Origin: Competibacteraceae bacterium UBA3908
GTDB taxonomy: Bacteria; Pseudomonadota; Gammaproteobacteria; Competibacterales; Competibacteraceae
Reading direction: 5' to 3'
Assembly (NCBI GenBank): GCA_002391525.1
Contig: DGFE01000060.1
Coordinates: 5,121 to 37,271 of the forward strand
DNA: 32,151 bases
Under the pieces are notes generated by a model. The model was not told the DNA's origin. It was given only the letters and a program-made list of their open reading frames with translations, and ran no database searches. A program made the position numbers and the translations under genes. The first letter of the stretch is position 1. Each line of letters starts with the position of its first letter. Shown in pieces: positions 1 to 6,752 of the stretch.

Positions 1-407
1 TCATGATCCAGGGCGGCGGCTTCACCGCCGACTTCCAACAAAAACCGACCCGCGCGCCGGTTCCGAACGAAGCCGACAACGGCCTCAAGAACCTGCGGGG
101 AACCATCGCCATGGCGCGCACCTCCGATCCTCAATCCGCCACCGCGCAATTCTTCATCAACGTCAAGGACAATCCGGCGCTGGATTACCGGTCGTCCACG
201 CCACAAGGCTGGGGCTATGCCGTATTCGGCAAGGTCATCGACGGCATGGAAGCGGTGGATAAGATCCGCCAGACGCCCACGGGCGCCGGCGGTCCCGGCG
301 GCCGGTTCTCCGACGTGCCAATAAACCCGGTTATCATCCATTCCGTCACGATTCTCCCCATCCCCGCGCCCCCTTCTCCCGCCGCTACCGAACAACCCAA
401 ACAGTGA
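1..407 (+). CDS. Peptidyl-prolyl cis-trans isomerase, cyclophilin type (5'-truncated)
   Basis: This is the C-terminal part of a cyclophilin that isomerises prolyl peptide bonds. The reading frame is open from the left edge. The first methionine, at base 3, is internal because it lies in the family core motif FMIQGGG, so the true start is outside the window. Visible family motifs are MIQGGGF, the stretch ending IAMARTSDPQSATAQFFINV, and GWGYAVFGKVIDGMEAVD. The tail after the fold is rich in proline and alanine (PIPAPPSPAATEQPKQ), unlike the next gene product. A longer form with a signal peptide (PpiA-like, periplasmic) is possible, but the N-terminus that would decide this is missing. It stops 9 bases before the ppiB start and reads as the upstream member of a tandem pair. 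Confidence 0.9.
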   Translation, partial: MIQGGGFTADFQQKPTRAPVPNEADNGLKNLRGTIAMARTSDPQSATAQFFINVKDNPALDYRSSTPQGWGYAVFGKVIDGMEAVDKIRQTPTGAGGPGGRFSDVPINPVIIHSVTILPIPAPPSPAATEQPKQ

Positions 408-416
408 GGCATGATC

Positions 417-914
417 ATGGTCAACCTGCATACCCCGCTCGGTATCATCAGCATCGAGCTTGACCACGCCAGCGCCCCGGCCACCACCGCCAACTTTCTC
501 CAGTACGCCCGGGACGGTTTCTACGAAGACACCCTGTTCCATCGGGTGATCCCCAATTTCATGATCCAGGGCGGCGGCCTCGAACCGGGCATGAGCCAGA
601 AGGCGACCCGCGCGCCCATTCGGAACGAAGCCGACAACGGCCTGCAAAACCGGGTCGGCACCATCGCCATGGCGCGCACCTCCGATCCCCACTCCGCCAC
701 CGCCCAGTTTTTCATCAACGTCAAGGACAACGATTTCCTGGATCACCGCGGTCCAACCAGTCAGGGCTGGGGTTATTGCGTGTTCGGACGGGTGGTGGCG
801 GGCATGGACGTGGTCGACGCCATCGCTAAGGTCCCCACCACGGCCAGGCGCGGTCACCAGGACGTGCCCGTGGACGACGTGATGATCACCAAGGTGGAAA
901 TCATCGGCGAATAA
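417..914 (+). CDS. ppiB: Peptidyl-prolyl cis-trans isomerase B, cytoplasmic cyclophilin
   Basis: This is a complete cyclophilin of about 165 residues, the usual length of E. coli PpiB. It catalyses cis-trans isomerisation of Xaa-Pro bonds during folding. The active-site landmarks are FHRVIPNFMIQGGG (arginine and phenylalanine/methionine of the pocket), the stretch ending AMARTSDPHSATAQFFINV, and GWGYCVFGRVVAGMDVVD. There is no signal peptide, so it should be cytoplasmic. Two ATGs are in frame at 411 and 417. I chose 417 because GAGG at 406-409 lies 7 bases upstream of it and because MVNLHTPLG matches the start of known PpiB proteins. The gene follows the truncated cyclophilin directly and precedes lpxH by 5 bases, so the three are probably co-transcribed. 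Confidence 0.95.
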   Translation: MVNLHTPLGIISIELDHASAPATTANFLQYARDGFYEDTLFHRVIPNFMIQGGGLEPGMSQKATRAPIRNEADNGLQNRVGTIAMARTSDPHSATAQFFINVKDNDFLDHRGPTSQGWGYCVFGRVVAGMDVVDAIAKVPTTARRGHQDVPVDDVMITKVEIIGE

Positions 915-919
915 AGCTC

Positions 920-1651
920 ATGGCCACGCTGTTCATCTCCGATCTGCACCTCGATCCGGCGCGACCCGCCATCACCGCCCTGTTCCTGGACTTCCTGAAA
1001 CAGCGCGCCCGGCACGCCGAAGCCTGTTACATTCTGGGCGATTTGTTCGAAGCGTGGATCGGCGATGACGACGCCGCCGAACCGGGAGCCACGGTCGCCG
1101 CTGCTCTGCGGATGCTGACCGACTCCGGCATCCCGGTGTATTTTCTGCACGGCAACCGCGATTTTCTGGTCGGCGACCGTTTCGCCGCCGGCAGCGGCGT
1201 TCGGCTGCTGCCGGAAAGCGGCGTGATCGACCTGTACGGCGAGCGGGTGCTGCTGCTGCACGGCGATACGCTGTGCACCGACGACGTCGACTATCAGGCG
1301 TTTCGCGCTCAGGTCCGCGAACCCGCCTGGCGGGCGCGGACGCTGGCCCTGCCGCTGGCGCAGCGGCGGGCGCTGGCCGGCCAGTTGCGCGAGACCAGCC
1401 GGCAGGCCACTCGGCAAAAAGCCACCGAAATCACCGATGTCAATCCGGCGGCGGTGGACCAGACGCTGCGCGCACACGGCGTTTGTCGCCTGATTCACGG
1501 CCATACCCACCGGCCCGCCATTCACGAATGGATGCTCGATGGCCAACTGGCGCGGCGGGCAGTGCTGGGCGACTGGTACGTCCAAGGCAGCATGCTGCGT
1601 TGCGACATGACCGGCTGGCGATTGGAACCCTTGCCCTTGCCCGGCGTGTAG
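920..1651 (+). CDS. lpxH: UDP-2,3-diacylglucosamine diphosphatase
   Basis: LpxH hydrolyses UDP-2,3-diacylglucosamine to lipid X and UMP, the fourth step of lipid A synthesis, at the inner face of the inner membrane. The 243-residue protein is full length and carries every metallophosphoesterase ligand at the E. coli numbering: D8 and H10 (SDLHL), D41 (GDLFE), N79 (GNRD), H114 (HGD), H195 and H197 (GHTHRP). The start ATG is 5 bases after the ppiB stop. Its presence shows a lipopolysaccharide-bearing Gram-negative host of the LpxH lineage (gamma/betaproteobacteria) rather than one using LpxI. A cyclophilin gene just before lpxH is a common gammaproteobacterial order. Confidence 0.96.
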   Translation: MATLFISDLHLDPARPAITALFLDFLKQRARHAEACYILGDLFEAWIGDDDAAEPGATVAAALRMLTDSGIPVYFLHGNRDFLVGDRFAAGSGVRLLPESGVIDLYGERVLLLHGDTLCTDDVDYQAFRAQVREPAWRARTLALPLAQRRALAGQLRETSRQATRQKATEITDVNPAAVDQTLRAHGVCRLIHGHTHRPAIHEWMLDGQLARRAVLGDWYVQGSMLRCDMTGWRLEPLPLPGV

Positions 1652-1655
1652 ACCG

Positions 1656-2159
1656 ATGATTTTGCTACAGCTCCCCCAGACCCGCTCGATTCCGCACAAC
1701 ACGCCGGGCAGCTTTTCATCCTTGATGGATTTGTATGAGTGCAACTACATCAACATGCGCCGATTGCTGCCCGCCATACCCGCCGCTCCGAGCGCCCTGG
1801 TATCCCGGATACCCGGTGGCCTGGATTTGCATCTGCGGGTCATCGAGCGCTTCCGCTACACCAGCGAATTGCATCTGACCTACCAATTCGTCCAGCACGG
1901 CGCGGTGGTCGCCGAACCCGATCTTCGCATCCGGGTGTATCACGACGCCCGACTGGCCGAGGTGATGACCGCCCACCTCCGCCATTACCCTCTGTTCGAC
2001 GCCGAAGCGCTCGCCAAGACTCACCCGGACGGCCCGCGACTTCATTCCCGCTGGAAGATCAACCGGTTCTTGTTCAAATGGCTGGGTTACTGCCTGCGCC
2101 AGGGCCACCGATTCACCGGGCCGCCTTCGCGACCGATTGACGACCCCCATCATCCCTGA
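1656..2159 (+). CDS. DUF1249 family protein (YqiB-like)
   Basis: This is a conserved gammaproteobacterial protein of unknown function. The 167 residues resemble E. coli YqiB. Recognisable blocks are a Leu/Met-rich start ending in MRRLLP (residues about 21-39), a middle stretch ERFRYTSELHLTY, the block RIRVYHDARLAEVM, and the C-terminal INRFLFKWLGYCLRQGH. No signal peptide or membrane segment is visible. The start at 1656 is 4 bases after the lpxH stop. An alternative ATG at 1725 would remove residues that still look homologous, so the longer form is preferred, although neither start has a clear ribosome-binding site. The enzyme or partner it serves is not known. In E. coli yqiB sits near cpdA and nudF, not lpxH. 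Confidence 0.8.
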   Translation: MILLQLPQTRSIPHNTPGSFSSLMDLYECNYINMRRLLPAIPAAPSALVSRIPGGLDLHLRVIERFRYTSELHLTYQFVQHGAVVAEPDLRIRVYHDARLAEVMTAHLRHYPLFDAEALAKTHPDGPRLHSRWKINRFLFKWLGYCLRQGHRFTGPPSRPIDDPHHP

Positions 2160-2182
2160 AAACCCGACTATTATTTTGCTGG

Positions 2183-2214
2183 ATTAGTTGACTAAGGTGA
2201 TCGGTTAATATAGT
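2183..2214 (+). promoter_or_regulatory. iscR promoter with IscR type-1-like operator
   Basis: The -35-like TTGACT (2188-2193) and -10-like TATAGT (2209-2214) are separated by 15 bases. They lie inside a sequence resembling the E. coli iscR type 1 site: an AGTTGACT half followed by GATCGGTTAAT. In E. coli, [2Fe-2S]-IscR binds such sites and represses its own operon. Position, about 60-90 bases upstream of the iscR ATG, supports the same autoregulation here. The match was made from memory by eye. Confidence 0.6.
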
Positions 2215-2236
2215 TTCCTTACTATTAAGTAAGGAA
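2215..2236. promoter_or_regulatory. Perfect inverted repeat upstream of iscR, IscR type-2-like
   Basis: The arms TTCCTTAC (2215-2222) and GTAAGGAA (2229-2236) are perfect complements around TATTAA. The T/A-rich flanks, the CC...GG spacing and the inner TTA/TAA resemble the IscR type 2 motif that apo-IscR can bind. The spacing between CC and GG is 14 bases, perhaps one more than the E. coli consensus. No T-run follows, so it is not a classical terminator. It could also form a hairpin in the iscR leader. Confidence 0.5.
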
Positions 2237-2273
2237 TTGACCCTTCGATCAACTTCACCAGCAGGATGACAAC

Positions 2274-2771
2274 ATGAAACTCTCGACCAAGGGCCGCTAC
2301 GCGGTCACAGCCATGATGCATCTCGCCATTCACGACAAGTATGGTCCGGTCACGCTCGCTGAAATTTCCCAATGTCAGGGCATTTCGTTGTCCTACCTCG
2401 AACAACTGTTCGCCAAATTGCGCAAGCAAAATCTGGTGGAAGGCGTGCGCGGACCGGGCGGCGGCTATCGACTGGCGCGTTTCCCCGATCAGATCACGGT
2501 CGCGGACATCATCAGCGCCGTCGACGAACGGCTGGACGCCACCCGCTGCTTCGGCCACGAGAATTGCCAGGAAGGCCGGCGCTGTCTGACTCATGAATTG
2601 TGGACCGATCTCAGCCGGCAGATTTTCACCTTTCTGGAAGGCATCACCCTGGCGCAGTTCGTCGAGCGCCCCGCGGTCTGCGAGGTGGTGCGTCGTCAGA
2701 ATGGCGCGCGGCGGCGGGACCGCTCTTCCATCGAACCGGCGCCGGTTTCGATCTCTTCGATCTCCATGTAA
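2274..2771 (+). CDS. iscR: Fe-S cluster-sensing transcriptional regulator, Rrf2 family
   Basis: IscR senses iron-sulfur status and controls Fe-S assembly genes. The 165-residue protein matches the family length. It begins with the typical MKLSTKGRYAVTAMMHLA, has a winged helix with SLSYLEQLFAKLRK and RGPGGGYRLAR (recognition helix and wing), and carries the cluster ligands C92, C98 and C104 with H107 (the CX5CX5C-LTH pattern), at the same positions as E. coli IscR. AGGA at 2263-2266 lies 7 bases before the ATG. Two IscR-like sites precede it. iscS follows after 16 bases, but the rest of the isc operon does not. Confidence 0.95.
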   Translation: MKLSTKGRYAVTAMMHLAIHDKYGPVTLAEISQCQGISLSYLEQLFAKLRKQNLVEGVRGPGGGYRLARFPDQITVADIISAVDERLDATRCFGHENCQEGRRCLTHELWTDLSRQIFTFLEGITLAQFVERPAVCEVVRRQNGARRRDRSSIEPAPVSISSISM

Positions 2772-2787
2772 GTCGTTTTGCCATGCG

Positions 2788-4005
2788 GTGACACGGTTAC
2801 CGATCTATCTGGATTACGCGGCGACCACGCCGGTCGATCCGCGGGTCGCGGATTTGCTGGGTCGTTATCTGACCCGCGAGGGTGTTTTCGGCAACCCGTC
2901 CTCCAGCACTCACGCCTTTGGCCGGACAGCGGCCCAAGCGGTCGAAGCGGCCCGCGAACACGTCGCCGCCCTGCTCAAGGCCGATCCCCGCGAAATCGTT
3001 TGGACCTCCGGGGCGACCGAGGCCAACAATCTGGCTCTCCGCGGCGCCATGCGCGCTCATGCCCGGAAAGGCCGGCATCTGATCGCCGGCAAGACCGAAC
3101 ACAAAGCCGTGCTCGACGTCTGCCGGTCGCTGGAACGGGAAGGTTGCGCGGTCACCTGGCTCGACCCGGAACCGGATGGCCTGATTCAGCCGGAACGACT
3201 GGCGGCGGCGCTGCGTCCCGATACCGTGCTGGTATCGCTGATGCACGTCAACAACGAAACCGGGGTGGTGCAGGATGTGGCCGCCGTCGGCGCGCTGACC
3301 CGTGCTCGCGGCGTCCTGTTGCACGTGGACGCCGCCCAGGGCGCCGGCAAGCTGCCGATTGACCTGCGAACGCTGCCGGTCGATCTGCTGAGTCTCAGCG
3401 CCCACAAGCTGTACGGTCCCAAGGGCGTGGGCGCGCTGTACGTCCGGCAGCGTCCCAACCGGGTGCGACTGGAGCCCCTGCTGTATGGCGGTGGTCAGGA
3501 ATGGGGGTTGCGGGCCGGCACCCTGCCGACCCACCAGATCGTGGCCATGGGCGAAGCCTGCCGGATCGCCGGCGCGGAAATGGCCGACGCACACGACCGC
3601 ATCCGGCGATTGCGCGACCGCTTGTGGCGGGGCTTGGCCGAACTGGGCGAGGTGGCGTTGAACGGCCATCCCGAACGGCATTGGCCCGGCATTCTCAACG
3701 TCAGTTTCGCCGGCATCGCCGCCGAGGCGTTGCTGGCGGCCATTCCAGAGATCGCCGTCGCCACCGGTTCCGCCTGCGCATCCGCCAGCAACGAACCGTC
3801 GCACGTACTGCGCGCCATGGGCTGCGATGCCCGCCGGGCGCGCGGCGCGGTCCGGTTCAGCCTGGGCCGCTTCACCACGACCGCGGAGATCGACTACACC
3901 CTCGAGGCGGTCGGTACGGCGGTCAGGCGGCTGCGGGACTTGTCGCCGTTGTGGGGAGAATCGAGCGGCGGGGCATCCCGTGCGGTGGACTGGGCGGCGC
4001 CATGA
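2788..4005 (+). CDS. iscS: Cysteine desulfurase IscS
   Basis: This PLP enzyme removes sulfur from cysteine for Fe-S clusters and tRNA thiolation. The frame is open back to 2593 within iscR, but homology begins at TRLPIYLDYAATTPVDPRVA. I therefore choose the GTG at 2788, giving 406 residues against 404 in E. coli. The PLP-binding lysine is K207 (SAHKLYGPKG) and the sulfur-accepting cysteine is C330 in the mobile loop (GSACASASNEPSHVLRA). RFSLGRFTT and SPLW near the C-terminus are typical of IscS rather than SufS. The last residues (about 390-406) diverge from E. coli but still end in a W-A motif. The gene is 16 bases after iscR and convergent with gspF 18 bases beyond. No iscU follows. Confidence 0.95.
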   Translation: MTRLPIYLDYAATTPVDPRVADLLGRYLTREGVFGNPSSSTHAFGRTAAQAVEAAREHVAALLKADPREIVWTSGATEANNLALRGAMRAHARKGRHLIAGKTEHKAVLDVCRSLEREGCAVTWLDPEPDGLIQPERLAAALRPDTVLVSLMHVNNETGVVQDVAAVGALTRARGVLLHVDAAQGAGKLPIDLRTLPVDLLSLSAHKLYGPKGVGALYVRQRPNRVRLEPLLYGGGQEWGLRAGTLPTHQIVAMGEACRIAGAEMADAHDRIRRLRDRLWRGLAELGEVALNGHPERHWPGILNVSFAGIAAEALLAAIPEIAVATGSACASASNEPSHVLRAMGCDARRARGAVRFSLGRFTTTAEIDYTLEAVGTAVRRLRDLSPLWGESSGGASRAVDWAAP

Positions 4006-4023
4006 GGCCGGCCTGCGGGCGGC

Positions 4024-5235
4024 TCAGCGCACCAGTTGATTGAGATCGAAAATCGGCAACAGGATGGCCAAAACGATGATCAGAACCACGCCGCCCATCA
4101 CCAGGATCAACATCGGCTCGAAAATACCCAGCAGAGCGGCGATCAGGGTCTCGGTCTCGCGTTCCTGCTGCACCGCCGCCCGTTCCAGCATGCTCTCCAG
4201 CCGGCCGCTGGCTTCGCCGCTGGCGATCAACTGCACGGTCATCGGCGGAAAATAGCCGCTGGCGCTGATCGCCTTGTGCAGGCTGGCGCCCTCCTTGACC
4301 CGCGCCGCCGCCTGCTCGACCGCCTCCCGCATCGGCAGGTTGCTCAGCACTTGCGCGGAAATCCGCAGCGCCTCCAGCACGGGCACCCCGCTCGCCATCA
4401 GGATGCTGAAGGTCCGGGCGAAGCGGGCGGTATTGGCGCCCCGCACCAAGCGCGCCACCAGCGGCAGCCGCAGCAGGTTCTGATGGACTTGGCGGCGGAA
4501 TCCCGTCCGCCGCAGAGCGTACACCCAGGCGATTACACCGGACGCCAGCGCCGCCAGCAGAATCCAGCCGTTCTGGCGCAGAAACTCGCTGAGCGCGATC
4601 AGGCCGCGGGTCAGCGCCGGCAATTGCTGGTTGAGGCTGCTGAACACCTGCACCACCTGCGGCACCACATAGGTCAGCAGGCCGGCGACGACCAGCACGG
4701 CGACGCCAGTCAGCAACAGGGGGTAAAACAGCGCCAGCCCGACCTTCTGGCGCATCTGCTGACGAGCCTCGGTGTAATCGGCCAACCGCTCGAACACCAC
4801 TTCCAGATGGCCGGACTGTTCGCCGGCGGCCACGGTCGCCCGGTACAGCTCCGGGAACACCTGCGGCAAATCGCCCAGCGCGGTCGCCAGCGTGTGCCCT
4901 TCCAGCACCCGGGTGCGCACCGCCAGCATCAAGCCGCCCAACCGTGCCCGGTCGGCCTGCCGCGCCACCGCGCCCAACGCCTCTTCCACCGGCAGACCCG
5001 ACCCGACCAGCGTCGCCAGTTGCCGGGTGATCAGCGCCAGATCGGTGGCGCTGATCCGCAACCCCCACAATTTCCGGCTACGGCGCCGTTCCTGGCTGGC
5101 CACCTCCTCGATCCCCAGCGGATTCAGACCGCGCTCGCGCAACGCCTGTCGGGCCAGCCGCGGCGTATCGGCCTCGATCAATCCCTTGCGCTGGCGGCCC
5201 TTGGCGTCGAGCGCGGCGTATTGAAAAGCCGGCAT
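4024..5235 (-). CDS. gspF: Type II secretion system inner-membrane platform protein
   Basis: GspF is the polytopic inner-membrane protein that couples the GspE ATPase to pseudopilus assembly. The 403-residue protein starts MPAFQYAALDAKGRQRKG, typical of the family. It has two T2SSF domains (about residues 70-190 and 272-395), each followed by membrane segments (near 170-190, 222-242 and 375-395). GSGLPVEEALGA and MASGVPVLEALRI are the paired domain signatures. The start ATG shares its A with the gspE stop (TGATG), implying coupled translation, and GAGG lies a few bases upstream. The upstream frame stays open a long way because a shadow frame runs through gspE; this is not a fusion. gspG does not follow. 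iscS converges instead. Confidence 0.94.
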   Translation of the reverse strand: MPAFQYAALDAKGRQRKGLIEADTPRLARQALRERGLNPLGIEEVASQERRRSRKLWGLRISATDLALITRQLATLVGSGLPVEEALGAVARQADRARLGGLMLAVRTRVLEGHTLATALGDLPQVFPELYRATVAAGEQSGHLEVVFERLADYTEARQQMRQKVGLALFYPLLLTGVAVLVVAGLLTYVVPQVVQVFSSLNQQLPALTRGLIALSEFLRQNGWILLAALASGVIAWVYALRRTGFRRQVHQNLLRLPLVARLVRGANTARFARTFSILMASGVPVLEALRISAQVLSNLPMREAVEQAAARVKEGASLHKAISASGYFPPMTVQLIASGEASGRLESMLERAAVQQERETETLIAALLGIFEPMLILVMGGVVLIIVLAILLPIFDLNQLVR

Positions 5236-6752
5236 CAATCCTCCCGCGTCACCCGCACCAGTTCCGACAACGCGGTATCGCCGGCCAGCACCCGACGGCG
5301 GCCATCGTCGCGGATGCTGGGGCTGGACCGACGGGCGTGGCGTTCGAGATCGAGTTCGCCCAGGCCCTCGTGAATCATGGTCTGCATCGCCTCGTCCACC
5401 ACCACCAGCTCGAAAACGCCCGTGCGGCCCCGGTAACCGGACTGGTTGCACTGCTCGCAGCCCGTGGGCGTATAGAGCGTCGGCGGCGCGGTCGGATTCA
5501 CGCCCAGCACCTCGCAGTCGGCTGGAGTGGCGGGATGCGGATGCTTGCAATGGGGGCAAAGCCGGCGCACCAGGCGCTGGGCCAGCACGCCGATCAGCGA
5601 GGACGACAGCAGAAACGGTTCCACGCCCATGTCGCGCAACCGGGCAATGGCGCCCACCGCGCTGTTGGTGTGCAGGGTCGACAGCACCAGATGGCCGGTG
5701 AGCGACGCTTGCACGGCGATCTCGGCGGTTTCCAGATCGCGGATTTCGCCGACCATCACCACGTCGGGATCCTGGCGCAGAATGGCGCGCAGGCCGCGGG
5801 CGAAGGTCATCTCCACCTTGGTGTTGACCTGGGTCTGGCTGATGCCGTCGAGGTAGTATTCGATGGGATCCTCGACCGTCATGATATTGCGCTTGCGGTC
5901 GTTGAGCCGGGTCAGCCCCGCGTACAACGTCGTGGTCTTGCCGGATCCGGTCGGGCCGGTGACCAGCAGGATGCCGTGCGGGCGCTGGATCAACCGCAGC
6001 AATCGCGCCTCGTCGTGCCGCTCCATGCCCAGATGCTGCAAATCCAGTCGGCCCTCGCGCTTGTCCAGCAGTCGCAGCACCACCCGTTCGCCATGGCCGG
6101 TCGGCAGGGTGGATACCCGAACGTCCACCGGCCGGCCCGCGACCCGCAGTGAAATCCGCCCATCCTGCGGCAGGCGTTTTTCGGCGATGTCGAGGTGGGC
6201 CATGACCTTGACCCGCGACACCAGCAACGGCCCCAAGGCTCGCGGCGGCTGCAACGCCTCGCGCAGCACGCCGTCCACCCGAAACCGCACCAACAGCCGG
6301 TTTTCGAACGATTCGATGTGAATGTCCGAGGCGTTTTCCTTGATCGCCCCGGTCAGCAGCGCGTTGATCAACCGGATGATCGGGGCGTCGTCGGCGCTTT
6401 CCAGCAAGTCCTCCGGTTCGGGCAGGCTCAGGGAGACCTGGTTGAGATCGATTTCCTCGCCCAAATCCTCCATCATCCGCGCCGCGCCGTCGCTGTCGCC
6501 TTCGTAGCTGTCCTGCAACATGCGCTCGAAATGCTCGGCCTGCACCAGGACCGGGCGCAGCGGCGTATCCAGAAAGCGGCGCAATTCCGTCAGGCTGTGG
6601 GTACTGACACCCGGCCGGCAGGCGACGGTAATCCTGCCATCCTCTTCGTCCACCAACAGCACGCCGTGGCGCTTGGCAAACGCATACGGCAGGTGGCGAG
6701 CCGGCGGATTTTCGCCCTCGGCCGTCGCGGTCGACAAAGGTTCGGCGCTCAT
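5235..6752 (-). CDS. gspE: Type II secretion system ATPase
   Basis: GspE is the cytoplasmic hexameric ATPase that powers type II secretion. The 505-residue length is normal. It has an N-terminal GspL-binding region (about 1-110), the linker motif ASDIHIE, Walker A GPTGSGKT (266-273), the Asp box TVEDPIEY, Walker B VVMVGEIRD (about 332-340), and the His box TGHLVLSTLHTN. A tetracysteine zinc motif is formed by CPHC (399-402) and CEQC (432-435), and the C-terminus contains SSPSIRDDGRRRVLAG. The zinc motif separates GspE from many PilB-like relatives lacking it. The start overlaps the gspD stop by four bases (ATGA) and the stop overlaps the gspF start by one. Confidence 0.96.
   Translation of the reverse strand: MSAEPLSTATAEGENPPARHLPYAFAKRHGVLLVDEEDGRITVACRPGVSTHSLTELRRFLDTPLRPVLVQAEHFERMLQDSYEGDSDGAARMMEDLGEEIDLNQVSLSLPEPEDLLESADDAPIIRLINALLTGAIKENASDIHIESFENRLLVRFRVDGVLREALQPPRALGPLLVSRVKVMAHLDIAEKRLPQDGRISLRVAGRPVDVRVSTLPTGHGERVVLRLLDKREGRLDLQHLGMERHDEARLLRLIQRPHGILLVTGPTGSGKTTTLYAGLTRLNDRKRNIMTVEDPIEYYLDGISQTQVNTKVEMTFARGLRAILRQDPDVVMVGEIRDLETAEIAVQASLTGHLVLSTLHTNSAVGAIARLRDMGVEPFLLSSSLIGVLAQRLVRRLCPHCKHPHPATPADCEVLGVNPTAPPTLYTPTGCEQCNQSGYRGRTGVFELVVVDEAMQTMIHEGLGELDLERHARRSSPSIRDDGRRRVLAGDTALSELVRVTRED

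Noticed and set aside
2593..2787. N-terminal extension of IscS from an ATG at 2593.
   Set aside because: It lies in another frame of iscR and lacks homology. The GTG at 2788 gives the normal IscS start.
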